Shown here in pieces: positions 26,318 to 32,858 of a stretch of 51,504 bases of DNA. The stretch lies in contig NZ_LOQI01000002.1 in NCBI RefSeq assembly GCF_001517915.1, positions 1 through 51,504 on the forward strand. Direction: 5' to 3'. Position numbers and translations under genes: made by a program. The stretch comes from Oceanivirga salmonicida (lineage in GTDB: Bacteria; Fusobacteriota; Fusobacteriia; Fusobacteriales; Leptotrichiaceae). Position 1 is the stretch's first letter. Each line of letters opens with the position of its first letter. Below the pieces are notes generated by a model. The model was not told the origin of the DNA. It made no database searches and worked only from the letters and a program-made list of their open reading frames with translations.

Positions 26318-27473
26318 TTTTTATTCTTTCTAAATTTTTACAAACTATTACTGTTCCCACTAAAGAAATTACAGTAATAAATAATACCATGTATGTTACG
26401 CCTTGATTTTCTATAATTCTTGCTCCAATATAACTTGCAATTATAGAACTTATTGTTCCTGCTGAACCTAAATATGCTTGTCCTTTTACTCTATCTTCTT
26501 TTTCCATAACGTCATTAACATAATGTATAGCGGTAGGAAGATAAATTGCAAAAGCAAATATTTGAGATACTTGGGATAGCAATATTATACTAACACTATT
26601 AAACATTAAACCTATTAAAACTATAAATGATTTAATAGTAAATGATATTATAGCAAAGAATAATATATTATAACTACCAAACTTTCTTTTTATGTGTTTA
26701 TATGATGCCATTACAGGTAATTCTAATATTGCTGCTATTGCTAATCCTATACCCACAAACATCGTGCCTTTACCGACGGATTGCATAATATTTAAGAAAA
26801 AATTATTTATAGCCATATGAGTGGTAAAAATACACATTATCCCTAATAAAAACCATGTGAATTTTTTATACTTTTTAACAAATGTAAATATATTTCCTTT
26901 ATATTCTTTATTTAATTTTACTTCTTTAACTATATCATTTGAATTAAAACTAAATATCATAAATATTATTAATACAGTTAATAATAATTCTAAATAAATA
27001 ATAAAGCTAAAACCATAAAATTTAGTTATATACCCTAAACCTAATGAAGCTATTGCAAAAGCAATAGAGCCTGTACCACGAGTTAAACCAAAATTTATTT
27101 CGTAACCATTATTAATATAGTCAAAAATAAATGTGTATATAAAAGTTTGTGTATTTAAAATATTAGACAAAATTAATATATATATAATAGTTAAAACTAT
27201 ATTATTTTTTATTACTATACTTAATATAAGCATTAATAATAATGAAATCATTGAGAATATTAATATTAATCTATTACTTATTCTATTATACTTATTTATT
27301 AATTTTGCTAATAACGGCTGAGTTATTACTGATAGAAAAGCCGATAACGACAATATAATCCCTATATTAGATACACTAAATCCTTTTGAACTTAATACAG
27401 GATTGGCAAATGAATATGCCGTACAAAATAAAAACCAATATATAAATTGTAATACTGCAAATTTTTTAGTCAT
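26301..27473 (-). CDS. MFS transporter, tandem paralogue 1
   Basis: A 390-residue, 12-segment major facilitator of the MFS_1-like / nucleoside-sugar symporter type. It starts MTKKFAVLQFIYWFLFC and then FANPVLSSKGFSVSNIG, which matches its upstream neighbour almost position by position. The same relation holds at DYINNGYEINFGLTRG and VKGQAYLGSAGTIS. Substrate unknown. SD AAAGGAA; one base separates it from the preceding stop. Confidence 0.88.
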   Translation of the reverse strand: MTKKFAVLQFIYWFLFCTAYSFANPVLSSKGFSVSNIGIILSLSAFLSVITQPLLAKLINKYNRISNRLILIFSMISLLLMLILSIVIKNNIVLTIIYILILSNILNTQTFIYTFIFDYINNGYEINFGLTRGTGSIAFAIASLGLGYITKFYGFSFIIYLELLLTVLIIFMIFSFNSNDIVKEVKLNKEYKGNIFTFVKKYKKFTWFLLGIMCIFTTHMAINNFFLNIMQSVGKGTMFVGIGLAIAAILELPVMASYKHIKRKFGSYNILFFAIISFTIKSFIVLIGLMFNSVSIILLSQVSQIFAFAIYLPTAIHYVNDVMEKEDRVKGQAYLGSAGTISSIIASYIGARIIENQGVTYMVLFITVISLVGTVIVCKNLERIKNEKNT

Positions 27474-27474
27474 T

Positions 27475-28629
27475 TTATTGTTCCTTTTCTAAATTGATGC
27501 ATATGATTATAGTTCCTAAAATAGAAATTATAGTCATAACTAAAACCATAAAAGTTGCTCCCTTATAAGCAATTAATCTTGAAGATAATAATCCTGAAAT
27601 AATATTAGAAATAGTTATTGCTGTTCCTAAATATGCCTGTCCCTTCCCTTTATCATTTGATTTCATTAAATTATTAACATAATATATAGATGCTGGTAAA
27701 TATGTTGCAAAAGCAAAAATTTGTAAAAATTGCCCAAATAATATTAAAATTGGCATATTAATAAAAATTCCTAATAATGTAAATATTACTTTAATACTGA
27801 AAAATATGGCAGCAAAATAAAGTAATTTATAGTTTTCAAATTTTCTTTTTATATATACATAAGTTGCTCCTACAAGTAATTCCCCAGTAGCTGCTATTCC
27901 TAAGCCTAAACCTACATATGTATTATTTTTACCAACTTCTTTCATAATATTTAATAAAAAATTAGAAATTGATAAATGTGGTATAAATATTATCATTACT
28001 CCTAATAACAACCATTTAAATTTCTTATATCTCATAAAAAATTCTTTAATTGATTTAGGTTTATTATTTTCAGTTTTTTTCTTATAAACTACTAAACTTG
28101 ATTTAAAACTAATAACCATCAATATCACTATTGTTATAAGAAAAATATTTAAATGTGATACAAAACTAAAACCATATATACTTGATAAATAACCCAAAAA
28201 CATTGAAGTTAAAGCAAAAGAGAAAGACCCTAAACCACGACCTAGTCCTAAATTAATATCAAAACCACTATTTATATAATCCATAATAAAAGCATAAATA
28301 AATGTTTCTGAAATTAGTATACATATCATAGATATAGTATAAATTACTGCTAAAACACTTTCACTTACAAAATTTTCTAAAATATATGTAGATAGTAAAA
28401 CACTAATTACTAATAAAACTATATATTTATTACTTATCTTTTCATATCTATGAACTATATTAGCTAAGAAAGGTTGTAATATAGCAGCACCAAGTCCCGC
28501 TAAGAAAAAAATTAACCCTATACTTGATACATCAAAGTTTTTTGAACTAAGTATAGGATTGGCAAATACAAAAGTACTGCAAAATATACTCCAATAGCAT
28601 ATTTCTAAAATGATAAATCTAAATGTCAA
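27475..28629 (-). CDS. MFS transporter, tandem paralogue 2 (TTG start)
   Basis: About 384 residues, 12 transmembrane segments. I set the start at the TTG at 28627-28629 because the protein then begins (M)TFRFIILEICYWSIFC, aligning exactly with the N-terminus of the downstream paralogue, and a GGGAAGG ribosome site lies 8 nt upstream. An earlier TTG at 28659 would put the start inside the rho terminator. Conserved marks include FANPILSSKNFDVSSIG and KGKGQAYLGTAITIS. Probably expressed by read-through from rho or from a promoter I could not define. Confidence 0.88.
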   Translation of the reverse strand: MTFRFIILEICYWSIFCSTFVFANPILSSKNFDVSSIGLIFFLAGLGAAILQPFLANIVHRYEKISNKYIVLLVISVLLSTYILENFVSESVLAVIYTISMICILISETFIYAFIMDYINSGFDINLGLGRGLGSFSFALTSMFLGYLSSIYGFSFVSHLNIFLITIVILMVISFKSSLVVYKKKTENNKPKSIKEFFMRYKKFKWLLLGVMIIFIPHLSISNFLLNIMKEVGKNNTYVGLGLGIAATGELLVGATYVYIKRKFENYKLLYFAAIFFSIKVIFTLLGIFINMPILILFGQFLQIFAFATYLPASIYYVNNLMKSNDKGKGQAYLGTAITISNIISGLLSSRLIAYKGATFMVLVMTIISILGTIIICINLEKEQ

Positions 28630-28647
28630 TTTTATCGCCTTCCCTTT

Positions 28648-28674
28648 AAAAAGCACCAAATCTTGTTGGTGCTA
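28648..28674 (-). terminator. Terminator overlapping the rho stop codon
   Basis: Minus strand: AGCACCA and TGGTGCT form the stem, followed by TTTTT. The left arm starts within the rho TAG stop codon. Confidence 0.8.
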
Positions 28675-29904
28675 TATTAATTCATATTTTATATTTTGTA
28701 TCAATTCTTCATTAGTAGAATACTGTTTCATTAAATCTAATAAATATTTTAAAGCTTCTGCTTCATTACATTTCATAAGTTTTTTTCTTAATGCCCATAT
28801 AAGTTCTAATTCTTTTTTAGAATAAAGTAATTCCTCTCGCCTTGTTCCGCTTTTAACTATATCTATTGCAGGGAATAATCTTAATTGTTGTAGTGTTCTA
28901 TCTAGTATTACTTCCATATTACCAGTTCCTTTAAATTCTTCAAAAACTACGTCATCCATACGACTTCCTGTTTCAATTAAAGCAGTACAAATTATTGTTA
29001 AACTTCCCCCATTTTTAATATTTCTGGCAGAACCAAAGAATTTTTTAGGCATATACAATGCCTTAGGGTCTATCCCACCAGAAATTATTTTACCACTAGA
29101 TGGTAATACAACATTATATGACCTAGCAAGCCTAGTTATACTGTCCATCAAAATTACTATATTTTTTCCTTTTTCTACTTCTCTTTTTGCAGATTCTAAA
29201 ACCTGTTCTGTAACTTTTAAATGTGTTGCAGGATCTTCATCAAAAGTTGCAGCATAAACTTCTGCTTCTTTTACATTTTCTTTTATATCTGTTACTTCTT
29301 CTGGTCTTTCATCAATTAATAAAATCCAAACTTCAACGTCTTTATTATATTTTATAATATCATTAGCTAAAGTTGTAAGAAGTATTGTTTTACCTGCTTT
29401 TGGCGGTGCTACTATTATACCCCTTTGTCCTTTTCCTATTGGTGACATTAAGTCTATTATTCTTGATGATACATCTCCTGAACCTAAATTTAATCTCTGT
29501 GTTGGATAAGTTGGTATTAAATCATCAAATAAAGGTCTATTTAATGCTTTACTTATGGTATCACTGTTTATAAATTCTATTCTTATAAGACCATAATTCT
29601 TTTCACTACCTATTGGTACTCTTACTTCTCCACAAATAATATCATCTTGTCTCAAACTTAATTTTTTTATTTGTGATATAGATACATAAACGTCTGCTTC
29701 AAGTGTTGTATTTCTTAAAAAACCATAACCATCATTTAATATATCTAGTGTACCAAAAGTATATATTTTACCTTGATCTTCTGCTAATTTAACACATACA
29801 TGATTTATTAAATCGGCTTTTATCATTGATTTATAATTATCTATTTCATATTCTTTTGCCATTTTTTTTAATTCTGTCGATGTTTTTTTCAATAAATTTT
29901 CCAT
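28672..29904 (-). CDS. rho: Transcription termination factor Rho
   Basis: RNA-dependent helicase that ends transcription. N-terminal Rho domain (about 5-45, SAP-like), RNA-binding cold-shock domain with GTLDILNDGYGFLR (51-64), Walker A APPKAGKT (166-173), Walker B VILMDS (250-255) and the Q/R loops around NGGSLTIICTALIETGSRMDD. 410 residues, without the large insertions seen in actinobacterial Rho. Part of a copZ-like / RNase H / rho transcript. An intrinsic terminator begins in its stop codon. Confidence 0.97.
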   Translation of the reverse strand: MENLLKKTSTELKKMAKEYEIDNYKSMIKADLINHVCVKLAEDQGKIYTFGTLDILNDGYGFLRNTTLEADVYVSISQIKKLSLRQDDIICGEVRVPIGSEKNYGLIRIEFINSDTISKALNRPLFDDLIPTYPTQRLNLGSGDVSSRIIDLMSPIGKGQRGIIVAPPKAGKTILLTTLANDIIKYNKDVEVWILLIDERPEEVTDIKENVKEAEVYAATFDEDPATHLKVTEQVLESAKREVEKGKNIVILMDSITRLARSYNVVLPSSGKIISGGIDPKALYMPKKFFGSARNIKNGGSLTIICTALIETGSRMDDVVFEEFKGTGNMEVILDRTLQQLRLFPAIDIVKSGTRREELLYSKKELELIWALRKKLMKCNEAEALKYLLDLMKQYSTNEELIQNIKYELI

Positions 29905-29912
29905 TATTACTC

Positions 29913-30515
29913 CTATTTGTGAAATCCTAAATCAGATGGATTTATATCGCCTGAAACCTTATGTAACTTTCCACCATAACCTATATATTCTCCATACATA
30001 ATTGAAACTTTTTTTATTAATTCCACTGTTTCTTTTTCTAAATTATCTTTATTATAATGTCCTTTACACCAGTATTTTATAACTAAATCACTGTCTCCAC
30101 ATATGTTTTTTATATTATATTTTTTAGCATATTTTAAAGCTATAAATAATCCTGTAAGTTCTCCAAAATTATTTGTTCTACCACTAGATAATAAATAATT
30201 TCCATGTTCATTTATCTTATCAATAGGCATAATTTTATTCAATAAAGATTTCCCATTTATATCGGTAAGCCTTACTTCAACTCCTATACCCCTACCTGTT
30301 CCTGCATCAAAATATATGGCATCTTTAATTAAACCTGATTTATCTAATACTTTTTTTTCGTATAATGCTCCATTATCTAACCAAATTTTGGCTTCTTCAT
30401 ATGTTTTAAATTTTTTATAACGGGATTTTTGCCCTTTTATCTTTTGACTACAAATTTCCCAAGTATCTACTATACCTTTTTCGTCAATTTTTTCAATATA
30501 ATATGCATAAAACAT
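29913..30515 (-). CDS. Ribonuclease H with viroplasmin-type N-terminal domain
   Basis: Cleaves the RNA strand of RNA-DNA hybrids. Residues about 1-48 are an RNase H1 N-terminal (caulimovirus viroplasmin) hybrid-binding domain (FYAYYIEKID, KSRYKKFKTYEEAKIWL). The catalytic domain follows with likely metal ligands Asp70 (IYFDAGTG), Glu119 (NNFGELTGL), Asp141 (GDSDLVIKY) and Asp195 (NPSDLGFHK). 200 residues. Its start overlaps the stop of the small metal-binding protein gene (TAATG). Confidence 0.88.
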   Translation of the reverse strand: MFYAYYIEKIDEKGIVDTWEICSQKIKGQKSRYKKFKTYEEAKIWLDNGALYEKKVLDKSGLIKDAIYFDAGTGRGIGVEVRLTDINGKSLLNKIMPIDKINEHGNYLLSSGRTNNFGELTGLFIALKYAKKYNIKNICGDSDLVIKYWCKGHYNKDNLEKETVELIKKVSIMYGEYIGYGGKLHKVSGDINPSDLGFHK

Positions 30516-30736
30516 TATCTTATCTCTTTTATTTCTTTTATCTCATATTTACCAGCAGACTTAACTAACATTTTTAATGTTTCTCCTGATAATTCATAAT
30601 TCAACTCTATTTCAACTTCTTTATTATCTATATCTACTACTACATTTTCTACTTCTGGTGCACTATATAAAACTTCTGATAATTTTTCAGCACATTTTTC
30701 GCAAGTTATTCCTGGTATTGTTAATATTTTTTTCAC
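30515..30736 (-). CDS. Heavy-metal-associated domain protein (CopZ-like)
   Basis: A 73-residue HMA-fold protein with the metal site GITCEKC (Cys12, Cys15) and the typical beta-alpha-beta-beta-alpha-beta pattern. Family members carry Cu(I) or Zn between transporters and regulators. No copper ATPase or repressor gene is adjacent, so its partner is elsewhere. First gene of the transcript with RNase H and rho. Confidence 0.88.
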   Translation of the reverse strand: MKKILTIPGITCEKCAEKLSEVLYSAPEVENVVVDIDNKEVEIELNYELSGETLKMLVKSAGKYEIKEIKEIR

Positions 30737-30796
30737 TCTTTTCTCCTTTATATAAAAATTTAAATTTTCTATTCGTCTTATCTTAAAATCATTTTC

Positions 30797-30825
30797 ATTA
30801 TACCATTTATATAGCTTTGTTTCAA
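30797..30825 (-). promoter_or_regulatory. Promoter for copZ-like / RNase H / rho
   Basis: Minus strand: -35 TTGAAA (30820-30825), 17-bp spacer, -10 TATAAT (30797-30802), about 60 nt before the ATG. The rest of the gap to the tRNA terminator (30826-30929) shows nothing recognisable. Confidence 0.7.
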
Positions 30826-30929
30826 TTAAGTTTTTAAAATTTATTTTCCCCCAAATTATTCAATAATTAATTATAAAATTTTGTGTTGTATTTTAAATTA
30901 AAATATATTTAACTGACATAATATAAATA

Positions 30930-30960
30930 AAAAAAAGCACATTATTTTACTAATGCACTT
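30930..30960 (-). terminator. Terminator of the tRNA operon
   Basis: Minus strand: AAGTGCATTA and TAATGTGCTT form a 10-bp stem with G-U pairs, followed by T8. Confidence 0.85.
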
Positions 30961-30983
30961 GTTATATTTGTTAGACTTTTTTA

Positions 30984-31060
30984 TGGTGCCCAGACACGGA
31001 ATCGAACCATGGACACAAGGAGCTTCAATCCTTTGCTCTACCAACTGAGCTATCTGGGCA
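30984..31060 (-). tRNA. tRNA-Phe (GAA)
   Basis: Anticodon loop TTGAAGC in a 5-bp stem (AAGGA/TCCTT), acceptor TGCCCAG/CTGGGCA, encoded CCA. Last gene of the ten-tRNA operon. Confidence 0.95.
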
Positions 31061-31082
31061 TAAAATATTATATTAATTATAC

Positions 31083-31172
31083 TGGCGGGCAGACTGGGAT
31101 TCGAACCCAGACGGCTGTTACACCTTCGCCGGTTTTCAAGACCGGTTCCTTAGCCAGTTCGGACATCTGCCC
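31083..31172 (-). tRNA. tRNA-Ser (TGA)
   Basis: Anticodon loop CTTGAAA (CCGGT/ACCGG stem), long variable arm, acceptor GGGCAGA/TCTGCCC, encoded CCA. About 90 nt, a class II tRNA. Confidence 0.95.
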
Positions 31173-31209
31173 TTAAATCTAAAAAAATCACCGTCAAGGT
31201 GTATTTATT

Positions 31210-31284
31210 TGGTAGGCCCTAGGAGAATTGAACTCCTGTTTCCGGGATGAAAACCCGATGTCCTGACCACTAGACGAAGGGCCC
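31210..31284 (-). tRNA. tRNA-Glu (TTC)
   Basis: Anticodon loop TTTTCAT (CGGG/CCCG stem), D arm TCGTCTAGTGG typical of tRNA-Glu, acceptor GGGCCCT/AGGGCCT with a G-U first pair, encoded CCA. Confidence 0.95.
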
Positions 31285-31294
31285 TTAAATAAAA

Positions 31295-31371
31295 TGGTGG
31301 ATCTGACTGGGATCGAACCAGTGACCTCACGGTTATGAGCCGCGTGCTCTAACCACCTGAGCTACAGATCC
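31295..31371 (-). tRNA. tRNA-Ile2 (CAT, lysidine type) rather than elongator Met
   Basis: Anticodon CAT in loop CTCATAA with stem CGCGG/CCGTG; acceptor GGATCTG/CAGATCC, CCA encoded. The ACGGCTCATAACCG-type arm resembles Firmicute tRNA-Ile2 (C34 made lysidine by TilS to read AUA) more than elongator tRNA-Met (usually TTCATAC). AUA codons are very common here. Elongator Met remains possible. Confidence 0.65.
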
Positions 31372-31376
31372 ATATA

Positions 31377-31453
31377 TGGCGTACCTGAAGAGATTCGAAC
31401 TCCTGGCCCACAGCTTAGAAGGCTGTTGCTCTATCCTACTGAGCTACAGGTAC
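31377..31453 (-). tRNA. tRNA-Arg (TCT)
   Basis: Anticodon loop CTTCTAA in stem ACAGC/GCTGT, acceptor GTACCTG/CAGGTAC, CCA encoded. Reads AGA, the main Arg codon of this genome. Confidence 0.95.
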
Positions 31454-31483
31454 ATATTTTTTATTTGTTTATATTCTTTTCAA

Positions 31484-31559
31484 TGGTGGGTTATACTGGG
31501 ATCGAACCAGTGACACCATGATTAAGAGTCATGTGCTCTACCAACTGAGCTAATAACCC
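31484..31559 (-). tRNA. tRNA-Lys (CTT)
   Basis: Anticodon loop CTCTTAA, acceptor GGGTTAT/ATAACCC, CCA encoded. D, anticodon and T arms are nearly identical to the neighbouring tRNA-Lys(TTT), so the pair arose by duplication. Confidence 0.93.
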
Positions 31560-31575
31560 ATTTAAATAATTTAAA

Positions 31576-31651
31576 TGGTGAGCCATACTGGAATCGAACC
31601 AGTGACACCATGATTAAAAGTCATGTGCTCTACCGACTGAGCTAATGGCTC
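31576..31651 (-). tRNA. tRNA-Lys (TTT)
   Basis: Anticodon loop CTTTTAA, acceptor GAGCCAT/ATGGCTC, CCA encoded. Confidence 0.95.
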
Positions 31652-31654
31652 ACA

Positions 31655-31730
31655 TGGAGCGGGAAACGAGGGTCGAACTCGCGACATTCAGCTTGGAAGG
31701 CTGACACTCTACCAACTGAGTTATTCCCGC
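31655..31730 (-). tRNA. tRNA-Gly (TCC)
   Basis: Anticodon loop CTTCCAA in stem TCAGC/GCTGA, acceptor GCGGGAA/TTCCCGC, CCA encoded. Confidence 0.95.
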
Positions 31731-31751
31731 ACATATGTTTTTATTTTCTTT

Positions 31752-31828
31752 TGGTTGCGGAGATTGGATTTGAACCAATGACCTTCGGGTTATGAGCCCG
31801 ACGAGCTGCCAGACTGCTCTACTCCGCG
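31752..31828 (-). tRNA. Initiator tRNA-fMet (CAT)
   Basis: Anticodon loop CTCATAA flanked by the GGG/CCC pairs (TCGGG/CCCGA) and an unpaired C1-A72 in the acceptor (CGCGGAG/CTCCGCA), the two marks of the initiator tRNA. CCA encoded. Confidence 0.95.
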
Positions 31829-31833
31829 ATAAA

Positions 31834-31921
31834 TGGTGCCTCGGGCCGGACTTGAACCGGCACGGATAATTAATCCACAGGATTTTAAGTCCTGTGCGTC
31901 TACCGATTTCGCCACCAAGGC
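31834..31921 (-). tRNA. tRNA-Leu (TAA)
   Basis: Anticodon loop CTTAAAA in stem AGGA/TCCT, long variable arm, acceptor GCCTTGG/CCGAGGC, CCA encoded. First gene of the operon. Confidence 0.95.
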
Positions 31922-31942
31922 ATCTTTTTAAGGACAAGAATT

Positions 31943-31971
31943 ATTTTACACTATTTAAAAATGTTTGTCAA
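31943..31971 (-). promoter_or_regulatory. Consensus promoter of the tRNA operon
   Basis: Minus strand: -35 TTGACA (31966-31971), 17-bp spacer, -10 TAAAAT (31943-31948), about 20 nt before tRNA-Leu. One of only two exact TTGACA boxes I found in the window, as fits a stable-RNA operon. Confidence 0.85.
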
Positions 31972-32077
31972 CTTTTTTTTAAAATTTTTTTTATTTTTTT
32001 CATGATAGCTGTTTTCTTTTAAATATATAGGGTTTGTAAAATAAAACTTATAGTCCTTATAATATAAAACAAAATAT

Positions 32078-32320
32078 TTAGATTATTTTTATGTAATTTT
32101 CAATTTCTTCTTTTTTTATAGATGGTTTAGGTATCTCTAATATTTTCACTTTTATAACCCTATTAAAATATTGTATCTCTAATTCATCATCTTTTTTTAT
32201 CTCATATGAAGATTTCTTTTCATCTCCGTTAACTAAAACTTTTCCTGCACTACAAAGTTCACTAGCTATGGTTCTTCTTTTTATAATTCTAGTAACCTTT
32301 AAAAATTTGTCTAGTCTCAT
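32078..32320 (-). CDS. rqcP: S4-domain ribosome quality-control factor RqcP
   Basis: An 80-residue S4-fold RNA-binding protein: MRLDKFLKVTRIIKRRTIA, LCSAGKVLVNG and YEIKKDDELEI follow the RqcP (YabO) pattern. With RqcH it drives C-terminal alanine tailing of chains stalled on 50S subunits. An rqcH gene is at 48615-50078. RqcP next to mfd is also the Bacillus neighbourhood. It overlaps the lipoprotein gene by 4 nt and ends the dnaA operon. HslR-like S4 proteins are similar and cannot be fully excluded. Confidence 0.82.
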   Translation of the reverse strand: MRLDKFLKVTRIIKRRTIASELCSAGKVLVNGDEKKSSYEIKKDDELEIQYFNRVIKVKILEIPKPSIKKEEIENYIKII

Positions 32321-32856
32321 TTTATTCCTCTATTTCTCATAACTCTTGCTACCGCTAAAGTAAATGATCTCGTTCTAGTTTCTTTCAAAATTTTATGAAT
32401 TTCTTTTATAACTATTAATGGATCTTCATCAGGATTTTTTTGTTCTCTTATTTTTTCAACCGCTTCTATTGTCTTTTTTTGCATGACATCATAAGGCTCT
32501 ATTAAATTATATACCTTTTTCATTAATCTTAATACTTCTTTTCCATCTTCACTTAATGTAACTTTTGAAGAAGTATGTTTTTTATGTTTAGTTTCTTCTC
32601 TATTAGAATTATATATTTCATCATATAACTTTTGTTCTTCCTTTGTTAAAACTAACTCTCTTTTTTCTTTTTTTGCTTTACTAACTTCTTTATATAAATT
32701 TTTTTCTGTTGTAGTTAATTTTCTTTTTGTTTGTTTGTTTTCTATAGTTTCTATTACTCTTCCATAAGGATCGTCATTGCTAGAAAATATATTTCTAAAC
32801 GCTGTACAAGATTGTAACATAATTAAAATACAAATAAACATTATTTTTCTTTTCAT
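32317..32856 (-). CDS. Lipoprotein of unknown function, coiled-coil rich
   Basis: A 179-residue protein with lipobox LIMLQSC (Cys17). The mature part is highly charged, rich in Lys/Glu and helical (TTTEKNLYKEVSKAKKEKRE, LTKEEQKLYDEI), with a more globular end (RSFTLAVARVMRNRGIK). I do not recognise the family. It lies 2 nt downstream of mfd and overlaps rqcP, so it is part of the dnaA-to-rqcP transcript although it should act in the envelope. Confidence 0.75.
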   Translation of the reverse strand: MKRKIMFICILIMLQSCTAFRNIFSSNDDPYGRVIETIENKQTKRKLTTTEKNLYKEVSKAKKEKRELVLTKEEQKLYDEIYNSNREETKHKKHTSSKVTLSEDGKEVLRLMKKVYNLIEPYDVMQKKTIEAVEKIREQKNPDEDPLIVIKEIHKILKETRTRSFTLAVARVMRNRGIK

Positions 32857-32858
32857 AA

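Noticed and set aside
31650-31937. 95-codon open frame on the minus strand over the tRNA genes
   Set aside because: It is read across tRNA-Gly, tRNA-fMet and tRNA-Leu; the bases are explained by tRNA structure.
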